Source: an uncultured Granulosicoccaceae bacterium (GTDB taxonomy: Bacteria; Pseudomonadota; Gammaproteobacteria; Granulosicoccales; Granulosicoccaceae). From it: a DNA stretch of 64,000 nucleotides. Position numbers and translations under genes: made by a program. The notes under the pieces are model-generated. The model was not told where the DNA came from. It worked only from the letters and a program-made list of their open reading frames with translations, and did not search any database. Shown one piece after another: positions 46,117 to 58,624 of the stretch (the first letter of the stretch is position 1; each line of letters begins with the position of its first letter). The DNA lies in assembly GCA_938006335.1 (NCBI GenBank), contig CALLMF010000005.1, positions 62,001 through 126,000 of the forward strand. The letters are read 5' to 3'.

Positions 46117-47149
46117 CGTGTCAAGGCTTGCACAAGTGATTCGCGAATCATCCTCTCCGGCCGACTTCGGCAAGGTGGCCGTTGTCATGGGCGGGTGGTC
46201 AGCCGAACGCGATGTGTCGCTGATGAGTGGACAACCTGTGCTGGGGGCTCTGTCAGCCGCTGGTGTGGATGCTCATGCCGTTGATGCCGGTCGCGATATC
46301 GGCGATGTACTGGTGCAGGGTGGTTTTGATCGGGCGTTCCTGATTCTTCATGGCCGCGGTGGCGAAGATGGCACGGTGCAGGCTGCGCTGGAACTCGCGG
46401 GCATCCCCTACACCGGCACGGGTGTACTGGGGTCGGCTGTTGGCATGGACAAATGGCGCGCCAAGCAACTCTGTGTCGCTGCGGGTATTCCGACACCGGC
46501 CTGTCATCTGGTGACATCACTGGACGACGTGCACAACGCGGTCTCCGCGATCGGTGGTGACGTCGTGATCAAGCCCCTGTGTGAAGGCTCAAGTCTGGGT
46601 GTCACCATCGTGCGTGGGGGCAAGGGCGTTGATGCTGCGTGGACCGATGCCAGTCGTTACGGTGACGTGCTGGTTGAAGCCTTCATGCCGGGTCCGGAAG
46701 TGACCGCGGCGGTGTTGGACATCCCGGCTGTTGGTCTTCAGTCCTTGCCGTTGGTAAGCATGCGGGCGGCCGGAGGATTCTATGACTACGACGCGAAGTA
46801 CCTGCTCGATACGACGGAATACGACTGCCCGGCGCAGTTGTCGACGGATGTCACCGACCAGATCTCCTCGCTCGCGCTGAACGCCTTCAAGGCCATCGGT
46901 TGTAGTGGCTGGGGTCGTATCGACTTCATGATCGATGCTGCCGGCAATCCCCAGTTCATCGAGTGCAACACGGCGCCCGGCATGACCGGTCATAGCCTGG
47001 TGCCGATGGCCGCAGCCGAAGTCGGTATCGATTATGAGCATCTCTGCCTCGCCATACTGAGGACGTCGATGCATCAGGAACGCAGCGGCAAGCAGCACTT
47101 GCCTGCGACAGAAGCACCGGCACAGGCTCCCGCGGAGGTGCAAACATGA
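46109..47149 (+). CDS. ddl: D-alanine-D-alanine ligase
   Basis: A 346-residue ATP-grasp ligase supplying the D-Ala-D-Ala dipeptide. [59 protein letters not shown] and [20 protein letters not shown] carry the substrate and Mg-ATP residues. The ATG 46109 has GGAGG upstream and overlaps murC by eight bases. The C-terminal 20 residues are Ala/Pro/Gln-rich and go beyond the usual 306-residue length. Confidence 0.95.
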   Translation: MSDVSRLAQVIRESSSPADFGKVAVVMGGWSAERDVSLMSGQPVLGALSAAGVDAHAVDAGRDIGDVLVQGGFDRAFLILHGRGGEDGTVQAALELAGIPYTGTGVLGSAVGMDKWRAKQLCVAAGIPTPACHLVTSLDDVHNAVSAIGGDVVIKPLCEGSSLGVTIVRGGKGVDAAWTDASRYGDVLVEAFMPGPEVTAAVLDIPAVGLQSLPLVSMRAAGGFYDYDAKYLLDTTEYDCPAQLSTDVTDQISSLALNAFKAIGCSGWGRIDFMIDAAGNPQFIECNTAPGMTGHSLVPMAAAEVGIDYEHLCLAILRTSMHQERSGKQHLPATEAPAQAPAEVQT

Positions 47150-48045
47150 GTACCCCCGTGCTGGACAAGAAGAACGTCATGGACAAAGCGGTGCTGGACA
47201 CCGCCGAAACGCGCGCGCCGAGGCCGCGAGCCAAGACGGCACCCGTGTCCGCCACCGGGCGCGCCGGTACAGTACGGCGCACGCCGATCATGCCGGTCAC
47301 GACACCGCGTGTGTCGCCTGCCACGCGCTGGTTCATCGGTGCCGCCGGAACCTTGGCGGTGGTGTTTGCCGGCTTGCTGGCCTGGCAATACTTGAAGAAC
47401 CCGGTGCGTTTCCCGGTATCCAATGTCGATGTGCTCGGCACGCTGGATTACACGGATCGTGCTGCCCTGCAGGCCAAGGTATCCGCGTTTACTGATCAGG
47501 GTTTCTACACGCTCGACATCGATGCTCTGCGCAACGAGGTCGAGTCGTTGCCGTGGGTGGCAGAGGCACGCATTGCGCGGGAATGGCCCGGGCGCGTGAA
47601 GATCACCGTTGAGGAGCACGAGCCAGCAGCGCGTTGGAACGACGATGGTCTGATCAGCAAGCGTCTCGAGCTGTTCAAGCCGCCGCAGCTGGCGACCGAG
47701 GATGTGCGATACACCGAGTGGCAGCAGATCTTTGCCTCCTTGCCTGAGCTGCGAGGCTCTGCTGGCAGGCACTCGGAGGTACTCGACGACTTCCGGCGCT
47801 ATACCAGCGCACTGTCGACCCTCGATCTCGAAATACAGTCGCTGCGTGAGGACGATCGCCTGTCACAGACGGTGCAACTCGGACGCAACCTGACCTTGCG
47901 ACTCGGCTACGAAGATCATGAGCGGCGTCTCGGCCGCTTTGTCACGGTGTTTCCTCGTCTGGCGGAATCGCTCGCCACTGACCCTGTGACCTTCGACATG
48001 CGCTACAGCGACGGATTCTCTGTCGCGGGAGCACGTGCCTTGTGA
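47146..48045 (+). CDS. ftsQ: Cell division protein FtsQ
   Basis: A 299-residue bitopic protein: basic cytoplasmic tail of about 60 residues, one membrane helix (WFIGAAGTLAVVFAGLLAWQYL), a POTRA domain (FPVSNVDVLGTLDYTDRAALQAKV) and the FtsQ beta domain beginning LPWVAEARIAREWPGRVKITVEEHEPAARWNDDGLIS. It recruits FtsBL. Four-base overlap with ddl. Confidence 0.94.
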   Translation: MSTPVLDKKNVMDKAVLDTAETRAPRPRAKTAPVSATGRAGTVRRTPIMPVTTPRVSPATRWFIGAAGTLAVVFAGLLAWQYLKNPVRFPVSNVDVLGTLDYTDRAALQAKVSAFTDQGFYTLDIDALRNEVESLPWVAEARIAREWPGRVKITVEEHEPAARWNDDGLISKRLELFKPPQLATEDVRYTEWQQIFASLPELRGSAGRHSEVLDDFRRYTSALSTLDLEIQSLREDDRLSQTVQLGRNLTLRLGYEDHERRLGRFVTVFPRLAESLATDPVTFDMRYSDGFSVAGARAL

Positions 48046-48094
48046 ACACGCTCTATCGAACTGGAACAGCTCATGGATTTGGTGGAGATGCGCT

Positions 48095-49351
48095 GTGATC
48101 GCGGCTGACAAGAAATCAGGTAGTCGAACCGACAGGCAGATGATTGTCGGTCTCGATATCGGCACCTCGAAGATCGTCGCACTGGTGGCGGAAATCGATG
48201 CCGATGGCGAGCTCGAACTCATCGCACTCGGATCACATCCTTCAAAGGGTCTCAAGAAGGGTGTTGTCGTCAACATCGATACCACCGTTGATGCGATCGG
48301 CAAGGCCGTTGACGAAGCCGAGCGCATGGCCGGCGTCGAGATCCGCTCTGTCTTTGCGGGTATCGCGGGTAGTCACATCAAGAGCCTGAATTCGCACGGC
48401 ATCGTTGCCATTCGCAACACCGAGGTCGAACCCGAGGATGTTGATCGCGTCATCGATGCTGCCAAGGCGGTAGCGATACCGGCTGATCAGCGCATCCTGC
48501 ACGTCTTGCCGCAGGAGTTCGTGATCGACAGCCAGGAAGGTATCCATCAGCCGATCGGCATGGCCGGTGTGCGGCTCGAAGCCAAGGTGCATCTGGTCAC
48601 CGGCTCGATCAGCGCAGCGCAGAACATCGCCAAGTGCATCCGTCGTTGCGACCTCGAGGTCGAAGACGTCATCCTCGAACAGCTCGCGTCGAGCCATTCG
48701 GTACTGACACCCGACGAGAAGGATCTCGGAGTGTTGCTGGTAGACATGGGTGGCGGTACCACTGACATCGCGATCTTTACCGAAGGGGCGATCCGACACA
48801 CCGCAGTGATTCCGATTGCGGGAGATCAGGTCACCAACGACATCGCGGTCGCGTTCCGAACCCCCACGCAATTCGCCGAGGAGATCAAACTCAAGCACGC
48901 CTGTGCATTGCGTCAGCTGGCGACACCGGAAGAGACCATCGAAGTCCCTGGTGTTGGAGATCGCGGAGCAAGACGTCTGCAGCGCCAGACGCTGGCCGAG
49001 GTGGTCGAGCCCCGCTACGAGGAACTTCTTGGCCTCGTGCAGTCGGAGCTTCGTCGCAGTGGTTTTGAAGATGCCTGCGCTGCAGGTGTGGTGCTTACCG
49101 GCGGTACCGCCAAGATGGAAGGTGTCGTTGAACTCGCCGAAGAGATCTTTCATATGCCGGTGCGCCTTGGCGCGCCGCAACACGTCAACGGACTCGCGGA
49201 TGTATCGCGAAATCCGATACACGCCACTGGCGTCGGACTGCTGCTCTATGGACAGCAACGACGACAGAACCCACGCAGCGAACCTGTGGACACCAGTTCC
49301 GAAAAAGGGTTGCTCAAGCGTATGGCGGAATGGTTTCAGAGGAATTTCTGA
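48095..49351 (+). CDS. ftsA: Cell division protein FtsA
   Basis: A 418-residue actin-like protein that tethers FtsZ to the membrane. MIVGLDIGTSKIVALVAEI, SHIKSLNSHGIVAI, VLLVDMGGGTTDIAIF and VVLTGGTAKMEGVVELAEEIF are ATP-binding signatures, and the amphipathic C-terminal helix GLLKRMAEWFQRNF is the membrane-targeting sequence. The GTG at 48095 has GGAG seven bases upstream; ATG 48140 is possible but would remove conserved-length N-terminus. Confidence 0.95.
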   Translation: MIAADKKSGSRTDRQMIVGLDIGTSKIVALVAEIDADGELELIALGSHPSKGLKKGVVVNIDTTVDAIGKAVDEAERMAGVEIRSVFAGIAGSHIKSLNSHGIVAIRNTEVEPEDVDRVIDAAKAVAIPADQRILHVLPQEFVIDSQEGIHQPIGMAGVRLEAKVHLVTGSISAAQNIAKCIRRCDLEVEDVILEQLASSHSVLTPDEKDLGVLLVDMGGGTTDIAIFTEGAIRHTAVIPIAGDQVTNDIAVAFRTPTQFAEEIKLKHACALRQLATPEETIEVPGVGDRGARRLQRQTLAEVVEPRYEELLGLVQSELRRSGFEDACAAGVVLTGGTAKMEGVVELAEEIFHMPVRLGAPQHVNGLADVSRNPIHATGVGLLLYGQQRRQNPRSEPVDTSSEKGLLKRMAEWFQRNF

Positions 49352-49550
49352 TGGGTCCTCTGTATTGCTTACCGGTCCTGCAACGATTCAGGAACACCGG
49401 GCAGGACCGTGGATGGAATTCCGCGGGAATAGCCGACGTAGATCGGTACGGGTATGGCGCTTTTGCCATATCCGGAAACGGGGGCGACACGACGTTCGGT
49501 CGAGTCGCGTTTGAGAACGCAACACAAAACTTCAGTAGGAGACACAACTC
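49352..49550. other. ftsA-ftsZ intergenic region with inverted repeats
   Basis: An 8-bp inverted repeat (49373-49380 with 49402-49409) and a TATGGC/GCCATA stem near 49455-49472 occur in this 199-bp spacer. A good ribosome binding site (TAGGAGA) precedes ftsZ. In a cluster where almost all genes overlap, this spacer is the likely place for ftsZ-specific transcription or mRNA processing, but I cannot point to a convincing promoter. Confidence 0.45.
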
Positions 49551-50825
49551 ATGTTCGAACTCGTAGACTCGATTAACGACGCACCGGTTATCAAGCTTGT
49601 TGGCGTCGGTGGCGGCGGCAGCAATGCCGTGCAGCACATGGTCAGTTCAGGTATCGAAGGCGTGGATTTCATCTGTGCCAACACGGATGCTCAAGCGCTC
49701 AAGTCGATGGAGGCGCAGACCGTTCTGCACATCGGCCAGAGCATCACCAAGGGTCTGGGTGCTGGCGCCAACCCGGAGATTGGTCGTCAGGCGGCGATGG
49801 AAGATCGGGATCGCATCCAGGACCTGATCGAAGGTACCGACATGCTGTTCATCACGGCCGGCATGGGCGGCGGCACCGGCACCGGCGCGATTCCGGTGGT
49901 TGCCCAGATCGCCCGGGAGATGGGCGTACTGACCGTGGCTGTCGTGACCAAGCCGTTTCCGTTTGAAGGCTCCAAGCGCATGCGCACGGCTGAAGCGGGC
50001 ATTGAGGAGCTGCGTACCCATGTCGACAGCCTGATCACCATCCCGAACGAGAAGCTTCTGTCGGTACTCGGCAAGAACATCAGCCTGCTGGATGCCTTTC
50101 GTGCAGCCAACGATGTGCTCCGTGGTGCAGTACAAGGCATTGCCGAGCTCATCACCAACCCGGGCCTGATCAACGTCGATTTTGCGGATGTTCGCACCGT
50201 CATGAGCGAAATGGGTCTTGCGATGATGGGTTCCGGTATTGGTCGTGGTGACGAGCGGGCAACGGAAGCGGCCGAGATGGCCATCTCCAGCCCGCTGCTG
50301 GAAGACATCGACCTGGCCGGTGCTCGCGGCATCCTCGTCAACATCACCGCGGGCCTCGACATGGCGATCGGTGAGTTCGAGGAAGTCGGCAACGTGGTTC
50401 GTCAGTTCGCAGCGGACGATGCGACGGTTGTCGTTGGTACCGCGATCGACGAGTCGCTGGAAGGGGAGCTTCGGGTCACTGTCGTGGCAACAGGCCTGCA
50501 ACAGCCGCAGCAAGCGCAGATTCGCTCGGTCAACGCGGCCAAGCCTCGCATGGTGGCTGGCGGTGGTGGTGCCGGCATGGCCTACAGCAGCGGTCGTGGC
50601 AACGCGCCGACAGGCTACGCAGGTGCTGCATCCGGCGCACCCACCGGTGGTGCCAGCTCGGGTTCACGCTACGACAATTTCGACAAGCCGACGGTTGTCC
50701 GCAAGAGCACGCGCGGATCAGCGCAGGTCGCGCCCGGTACTGCGCAGGACGGGCAAGGCCGATCAGGTGGTCAGGACGTGGAATATCTCGACATTCCGGC
50801 CTTCCTGCGACGCCAGGCCGACTGA
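49551..50825 (+). CDS. ftsZ: Cell division GTPase FtsZ
   Basis: A 424-residue tubulin homologue that forms the Z ring. [17 protein letters not shown], tubulin signature [11 protein letters not shown] and the T7 loop NVDFADV (catalytic Asp) are present. A Gly/Ala/Ser-rich linker (about residues 335-410) leads to the conserved C-terminal peptide [14 protein letters not shown] that binds FtsA and ZipA. Confidence 0.98.
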   Translation: MFELVDSINDAPVIKLVGVGGGGSNAVQHMVSSGIEGVDFICANTDAQALKSMEAQTVLHIGQSITKGLGAGANPEIGRQAAMEDRDRIQDLIEGTDMLFITAGMGGGTGTGAIPVVAQIAREMGVLTVAVVTKPFPFEGSKRMRTAEAGIEELRTHVDSLITIPNEKLLSVLGKNISLLDAFRAANDVLRGAVQGIAELITNPGLINVDFADVRTVMSEMGLAMMGSGIGRGDERATEAAEMAISSPLLEDIDLAGARGILVNITAGLDMAIGEFEEVGNVVRQFAADDATVVVGTAIDESLEGELRVTVVATGLQQPQQAQIRSVNAAKPRMVAGGGGAGMAYSSGRGNAPTGYAGAASGAPTGGASSGSRYDNFDKPTVVRKSTRGSAQVAPGTAQDGQGRSGGQDVEYLDIPAFLRRQAD

Positions 50826-51132
50826 GGGCTAGCGAGCGAGCTGCCTTTCTGATAGCGAGCGGCGCCGGGCCTTGGCCTGGCCCCGCTCGCCTTCATGTCA
50901 GACGCGTAAGCCAGTTTCGCGGGTAAGTACTCACAATGCGAGGGTAATGTGATCCCGTGGATCAGCAGATGTCCCCTGAATTTGTACCGTCAAGGCATTT
51001 CTGCTGGCAATGTACGATACAGGTGCTAAATAGATAGATACAGCCTGAAGACGCCCTCGACGCTGCCGCTTTACTGCCGCGGACAGCCGACCGAAGGAGT
51101 CAAGCGCCGGTTCCCTCCAGCAGGACGACTCA
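50826..51132. other. ftsZ-lpxC intergenic region
   Basis: No gene is seen. A long imperfect hairpin spans 50855-50890 (GCGAGCGG paired with CCGCTCGC and an inner GGCC stem) without a T-run, probably an RNA 3' end or processing signal after ftsZ. The right half must contain the lpxC promoter; an A/T-rich stretch at about 51011-51042 is the likeliest place, but no -35/-10 pair is convincing. Confidence 0.5.
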
Positions 51133-52059
51133 GTGATTCGACAACGGACATTAAAGAATACGATTCGTGCGACAGGCATTGGCCTGCACACGGGCCGCAA
51201 GGTCTACCTCAGCTTGAGTCCTGCGCCCATCGACGCCGGAATCGTGTTCCGACGTGTCGACAGCGTGCCCCCGGTCGTCATCCCCGGCAAGCCGCTCAAT
51301 GTTCACGAAACCGCACTAGCGACCACACTCGCCAAGGACGGTGTTCGTGTGTCCACGGTCGAGCACCTGATGTCGGCACTCGCTGGTCTTGGCATCGACA
51401 ACTGCTACGTCGACGTGTCCAGCGACGAAGTGCCGATCATGGACGGCAGCGCTGCACCTTTCGTGTTTCTCATTCAGTCCGCCGGCATCCTCGAGCAGGG
51501 TGCGCCCAAGCGGTTTACCCGAATCAAGAAGCCTGTTGAAGTCCGCGACGGCGACAAGTGGGCGCGTTTCGAGCCCTTCAACGGTTTCAAGGTGCGTTTC
51601 ACCATCGATTTCGATCACCCGGTGTTCCGCAGCCAGACCAAGACGATGGAAGTCGATTTCTCGACGACTTCGTTTGTCCGTGAGATCAGCCGGGCGCGTA
51701 CCTTCGGCTTCATGAGCGACATCGAAGCGCTACGAGAGCGAGATCTTGCGCTCGGTGGCAGCCTCGACAACGCCATTGTCATCGACGAGTACCGCGTGCT
51801 CAACGAAGATGGCCTGCGCTACCGCGACGAGTTCGTGCGCCACAAGATCCTCGACGCCATTGGCGACCTGTACCTGATCGGCCACAGCCTGATCGGCTCG
51901 TTCACTGCCTACAAGTCAGGGCACGACCTCAACAACAAGTTGCTACGCGCACTTCTGGAGGACGCTTCCGCGTCCGAGGAAGTCGTGTTCGAGGACGACA
52001 TCGCCGCCGCACCGATCAACTACGGTCGTGCACACGGCGCCGCGCAGGCCACCGGATAG
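51133..52059 (+). CDS. lpxC: UDP-3-O-acyl-N-acetylglucosamine deacetylase LpxC
   Basis: A 308-residue Zn2+-dependent enzyme catalysing the committed step of lipid A synthesis. Zn ligands are in [13 protein letters not shown] (His) and [14 protein letters not shown] (His and Asp); the catalytic His is in [26 protein letters not shown] opens the fold. The GTG at 51133 is the start and gives [11 protein letters not shown] as in relatives. Length matches E. coli (305). Confidence 0.97.
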   Translation: MIRQRTLKNTIRATGIGLHTGRKVYLSLSPAPIDAGIVFRRVDSVPPVVIPGKPLNVHETALATTLAKDGVRVSTVEHLMSALAGLGIDNCYVDVSSDEVPIMDGSAAPFVFLIQSAGILEQGAPKRFTRIKKPVEVRDGDKWARFEPFNGFKVRFTIDFDHPVFRSQTKTMEVDFSTTSFVREISRARTFGFMSDIEALRERDLALGGSLDNAIVIDEYRVLNEDGLRYRDEFVRHKILDAIGDLYLIGHSLIGSFTAYKSGHDLNNKLLRALLEDASASEEVVFEDDIAAAPINYGRAHGAAQATG

Positions 52060-52062
52060 GGG

Positions 52063-52518
52063 CTAGCGTTTCTTCGCTGCTTGCCGTTTCGCCGCAAGTA
52101 CACCGGCGAGTTTGCGCAAGGACCTGCCAAGCGGGTCCGACGCGTCGTCTGCCTCGAATCCCGCCGCGAGTGCTTCCAGCCTCGCGACGGCGGCCGCTCC
52201 AGGCGGCCGCGCACGATCGCCGGGATCCGATATCCTTTGGCGGGTCACCTCCTTCGGCGCCACATGCCAGCTGACCTGCTTGACTCGTACCCCATCGCGC
52301 GCGAGGGCGCGAACCATTGCTCTCTCGTTGAATCTAAGTTTGGCGACCCAGGCTGCATGATCCAGGGTCAGTCGTAGCCGGTCGTCGACGAGGCGGCAGA
52401 ACAGGAGGTGCTCGGCGGCACCGCGTGGCATGTTCCGTGTAACCACGGAATGCAGTTCCCTGGCGTTTTGCATCGCCGCTCGTGTTTCCGGCCCAATCAG
52501 ACTGTCAAATGATTTCAT
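52063..52518 (-). CDS. dciA: DciA-like (DUF721) protein, putative replicative helicase loader
   Basis: About 151 residues. The N-terminal half shows the DUF721/DciA pattern: a helix start (FDSLIGPETRAAM), then a KH-like beta-alpha region (LLFCRLVDDRLRLTLDHAAWVAKLRFNERAMVRALARDGV). The C-terminal part is Ala/Arg/Lys-rich and probably disordered. DciA loads DnaB in bacteria lacking DnaC, and the gene commonly lies between lpxC and secA in gammaproteobacteria. The ATG at 52518 shares CATG with the start of the divergent M23 peptidase gene. It is convergent with lpxC, 3 bp apart. Confidence 0.8.
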   Translation of the reverse strand: MKSFDSLIGPETRAAMQNARELHSVVTRNMPRGAAEHLLFCRLVDDRLRLTLDHAAWVAKLRFNERAMVRALARDGVRVKQVSWHVAPKEVTRQRISDPGDRARPPGAAAVARLEALAAGFEADDASDPLGRSLRKLAGVLAAKRQAAKKR

Positions 52519-53440
52519 GACCTCGCCAGCGAGCCTTCCAGACGCAACCAGTAACGAGACCGGCGCGCTGCCGACCAAGCGTGAGTCTACTCCGCGGCGC
52601 CGCCCGGTGTTTGTTGACGTGATGCTGGTGATTGCGCTGATCGGTCTGAGCGCGCTGGCCGGCTGGAACTTCGGCCGCGAGGCAGGCGATGATTTTGTCG
52701 TGGTCGAAGCCAGTTATTCCGACCTGGATGACCTTGGGGCCGGCGCGGACGAGGTCCAGTCCCCCGTAGGCGTCGGCCCGAGCAGCGAAGACATCGGCCG
52801 AATGAAAGCGGAGCTACTCCGCCTGCGCGTGCTGTTCCAGCGCCTCGCCGAGGTCGCCGATATCGACCACGATGGTGAGTTCGACGTGGATTTCGAGATC
52901 GACGAACTCTCCGGTGATGGAGAACCCCTGTCCCGACTGGACCCGACGGCCCCGGACGCGCTGGAGGTTCTGTTTTCCCGACTTGACCCCATGATTGCGC
53001 AAGTGGACAGCATGCAGCACATTTTCCGGGAGCGTCGGCGCGAGTACGATCTGCGGTTGTCGGGCCGCCCGATTCAGGGTGGTGAAATCAGTTCCGGCTA
53101 CGGTACGCGAACAGACCCCTTGTCTGGCACCGAGGTGGTTCACCGTGGTCTTGACTTCGTGGCCGAGGTCGGCGAGCCGATTCTCGCCATCGCCGATGGT
53201 GTGGTCACATTTTCCGGCCCCAATGGCGGCTACGGTCTTCTCGTCGAACTCGAGCACGCCGACGGATTCAAGACTCGTTACGCGCATAATGATGCCAATC
53301 TGGTTCAGCTTGGTTCGCGCGTGCGCAAGGGTGAGGCGGTGGCAACGCTCGGCTCCAGCGGTCGCTCCACCGGACCCCATGTGCACCTCGAGGTACGTCA
53401 TCGCGGCAAGCCTCTGGACCCGCGCTACTTCGTTCGCTGA
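52517..53440 (+). CDS. M23-family (LytM) membrane-anchored peptidase
   Basis: A 307-residue protein: cytoplasmic tail, one membrane helix (VFVDVMLVIALIGLSALAGW), a periplasmic linker, an acidic region with DDLGAGADE-like stretches, then a coiled segment and a C-terminal LytM domain. The Zn ligands are visible: VVHRGLDF (H and D) and HVHLEV (HxH), with GYGTRTDP and YAHNDANLVQLGSRVRKGEAVATLG completing the domain, so it looks catalytically competent and should cut peptidoglycan crosslinks. Orthologues are often found upstream of secA. The ATG at 52517 shares CATG with dciA. Confidence 0.88.
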   Translation: MTSPASLPDATSNETGALPTKRESTPRRRPVFVDVMLVIALIGLSALAGWNFGREAGDDFVVVEASYSDLDDLGAGADEVQSPVGVGPSSEDIGRMKAELLRLRVLFQRLAEVADIDHDGEFDVDFEIDELSGDGEPLSRLDPTAPDALEVLFSRLDPMIAQVDSMQHIFRERRREYDLRLSGRPIQGGEISSGYGTRTDPLSGTEVVHRGLDFVAEVGEPILAIADGVVTFSGPNGGYGLLVELEHADGFKTRYAHNDANLVQLGSRVRKGEAVATLGSSGRSTGPHVHLEVRHRGKPLDPRYFVR

Positions 53441-53476
53441 CGCACCCCAACAACGCAATGCACTGTATCGACCATC

Positions 53477-56347
<2,871 letters not shown>

Positions 56348-56351
56348 AGCG

Positions 56352-57608
56352 ATGGCTGTTGCCTTGAACCTGGCGCCGGCACATCCTGTGGCCGGCGTAC
56401 AGCTCGCTGCCGTGGCAAGCGGTATCAAGACCGATGGCAAGACCGATATGGTGCTTGTCGCCTTGCCGGAGTCGGCGCGTACGGCGGCCGTATTCACGCG
56501 CAGCCACTTTGCCGCCGCCCCCGTTCGTGTTGCACGTGCGCACATGACATCTTCCGCTGGCGCCATACGTGCCCTGCTCGTCAACTCCGGTAACGCCAAT
56601 GCCGGCACCGGTGAGCCTGGCCGTGTCATGGCCGAAGGACACTGCGCCGCTGTTGCCGATGCGCTCGGCGTCAAGCCACATGAGGTACTGCCGTTCTCGA
56701 CCGGCGTGATCGGTCAGCTGCTACCGGACAACGCGGTCAAGGCCGGCATTGTCGCCGCCAGTAACACGCTCAGCGAAAGCGAGGCACCGTTGAGCGTCTG
56801 GCAAGGCGCCGCAGAAGGCATCATGACGACGGACACTCGCCCGAAGATGAGCTCGCGGCAATGCACGCTTGGCGGTGCGACGGTCACGCTGACCGGATTT
56901 GTCAAAGGCGCAGGCATGATCGAACCGAACATGGCGACGATGCTCGCCTACGTCTTTACCGACGCCTCGCTCGACGCTCCCGTTCTCGACCGTCTACTGC
57001 GCGATGCAGTGGATCAGAGCTTCAATGCGATCAGCGTGGACAGCGACACCTCGACCAACGACGCCGTGGTGCTGTGTGCCACCGGTGCAGGACCTGCGCT
57101 TACCGACGACGCCGAAGACCTCGCCGCGTTTGCACACGCGCTCGACGTGCTCTGCAAGGATCTTGCGCAAGCGATCATCCGTGACGCCGAGGGTGCGACG
57201 AAGTTCGTGACCGTGCGCGTCACCCACGGTGATTCCGTTGCCGAGTGCCGAACCGTGGCCCGCGCCATCGCCAACTCGCCGCTGGTCAAGACCGCGATCT
57301 TCGCGTCGGACGCCAACGTGGGTCGCATCCTGATGGCCATCGGCAAGGCCGAGGTGCCGACGCCACAAGACGCCCGTTTGATCACTCAGCTCGACGACGC
57401 CGCCGTCCGCGTCTTCGTTGGTGATGTTCTTGCCTTCGAGCAGGGCGGTGTTGCTCGCAGTTACACCGAAGCGCAGGGTGCCGCCGTCTTCGCACGAGAA
57501 GATATCGACATCACGATAGAGCTTGGTCGTGGGGACAGCGTGTACGAGATGTATACCTCGGACCTTTCGCACGACTACGTCAGTATCAACGCGGACTATC
57601 GCAGCTGA
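56352..57608 (+). CDS. argJ: Glutamate N-acetyltransferase/ornithine acetyltransferase ArgJ
   Basis: A 418-residue enzyme that recycles the acetyl group in arginine synthesis. NSGNANAGTGEPG, FSTGVIGQLLP, FVKGAGMIEPNMATMLAYVFTDA (self-cleavage before the Thr in MATML) and ASDANVGRILMAIGKA are diagnostic. A bifunctional role, also making N-acetylglutamate, is possible and not decidable here. The ATG at 56352 lies 4 bp after the secA stop; the frame is open further upstream only as an out-of-frame reading of secA. It overlaps mutT by one base. Confidence 0.95.
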   Translation: MAVALNLAPAHPVAGVQLAAVASGIKTDGKTDMVLVALPESARTAAVFTRSHFAAAPVRVARAHMTSSAGAIRALLVNSGNANAGTGEPGRVMAEGHCAAVADALGVKPHEVLPFSTGVIGQLLPDNAVKAGIVAASNTLSESEAPLSVWQGAAEGIMTTDTRPKMSSRQCTLGGATVTLTGFVKGAGMIEPNMATMLAYVFTDASLDAPVLDRLLRDAVDQSFNAISVDSDTSTNDAVVLCATGAGPALTDDAEDLAAFAHALDVLCKDLAQAIIRDAEGATKFVTVRVTHGDSVAECRTVARAIANSPLVKTAIFASDANVGRILMAIGKAEVPTPQDARLITQLDDAAVRVFVGDVLAFEQGGVARSYTEAQGAAVFAREDIDITIELGRGDSVYEMYTSDLSHDYVSINADYRS

Positions 57609-58021
57609 TGGACACCGGCTCGCCGATTGTGGATGTCGTGGCTGCCGTGATATTCGACGAGTCGCGTGAACACGTGTTGCTGGCCTTGCGCAAGCCGGAC
57701 CAGCATCAGGGCGGTCGTTGGGAATTTCCTGGTGGCAAGGTGGAGTCGGGCGAGTCGCTGCAGGCGGCACTGGCGCGCGAGCTGCGTGAAGAACTCGACA
57801 TCGAGATCGACAGCTCTGCAGAGCGCCGCACCTTGGAGCACAGCTACCCCGACAAGACCGTGCGCCTGCACGTGAGAGATGTATTCGCCTTCCGTGGAAC
57901 GCCACAGGGCCTCGAGCAACAGACCCTTCGCTGGGTGCCGGTCGCCGAGCTGGCAGGCTTGCCGTTTCCTGCGGCCAATCAGGTGATAGTGGACGAGCTG
58001 GTCGCCTCTACCGAGGCCTGA
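57608..58021 (+). CDS. mutT: Nudix hydrolase MutT (8-oxo-dGTPase)
   Basis: A 137-residue Nudix protein. The box GGKVESGESLQAALARELREELDI matches Gx5Ex7REUxEExGU, with VVAAVIFDESREHVLLALRKPDQHQGGRWEFP (in parts) typical of MutT, which removes 8-oxo-dGTP from the nucleotide pool. The secA-(argJ)-mutT order is common. It starts inside the argJ stop (TGATG) and its end overlaps the convergent coaE end by 14 bp. Confidence 0.9.
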   Translation: MDTGSPIVDVVAAVIFDESREHVLLALRKPDQHQGGRWEFPGGKVESGESLQAALARELREELDIEIDSSAERRTLEHSYPDKTVRLHVRDVFAFRGTPQGLEQQTLRWVPVAELAGLPFPAANQVIVDELVASTEA

Positions 58022-58619
58022 CAGCAAGCTTGAGGTATTGCTCGTGCAGGGCATCCACCCGACGCCACGCGTCCTCGGCCGTACCCGTATTCAGTATGAC
58101 GTCGTCTGCTGCCGCCAGCCGTTGCTCGCGTGTTGCCTGCGCATCGAGCATGCGCTGCGCAGACGCTTCGTCTACCGCGTCCCGAGCCAGGAGTCGTTCC
58201 AGCTGCACCGAGGTCGGCACGTCAACCACCAGCACGCGGTCAAAGCGACTGGTCTGCCCGGTTTCAACCAATAGCGGTATCGCGTTGATCGCGTAGCTCG
58301 CCCCATCTCTTTCGCACTCCGCCAGGCGCTCGATGGATGCGCTTCTGATACGCGGATGTGTGAGAGCCTCGAGTCGCCCACGGGCCCGGTCATCTGCAAA
58401 TACGATCCGGCGCAGAGCAGGGCGATCCAATTCGCCCTGGTCATTCAGGATATCGGCGCCGAAGACGTCGGCGATCGCAGCCAGGCCCTCGCTTCCCGGG
58501 CGTACCACCTCACGTGCGATGACATCAGCATCGACGACCGGTACACCCAGACTTGCGAATCGATCGGATACCAGTGTCTTGCCGCTGGCAATCCCTCCGG
58601 TGAGTCCGATGAGCAACAT
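58008..58619 (-). CDS. coaE: Dephospho-CoA kinase CoaE
   Basis: A 203-residue kinase for the last step of coenzyme A synthesis. P-loop GLTGGIASGKTLVSDRFASLG, then VVDADVIAREVV, LTHPRIR and IPLLVETG are family signatures. The ATG at 58619 lies 5 bp after the pilD stop. An open frame continues upstream to 59279 only by reading through pilD in another frame. The pilD-coaE order is common in gammaproteobacteria with type IV pili. Confidence 0.95.
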   Translation of the reverse strand: MLLIGLTGGIASGKTLVSDRFASLGVPVVDADVIAREVVRPGSEGLAAIADVFGADILNDQGELDRPALRRIVFADDRARGRLEALTHPRIRSASIERLAECERDGASYAINAIPLLVETGQTSRFDRVLVVDVPTSVQLERLLARDAVDEASAQRMLDAQATREQRLAAADDVILNTGTAEDAWRRVDALHEQYLKLAVRPR

Positions 58620-58624
58620 GCGAG

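Noticed and set aside
48242-49258. 338-codon open frame antisense to ftsA
   Set aside because: Shadow of ftsA; no family features.
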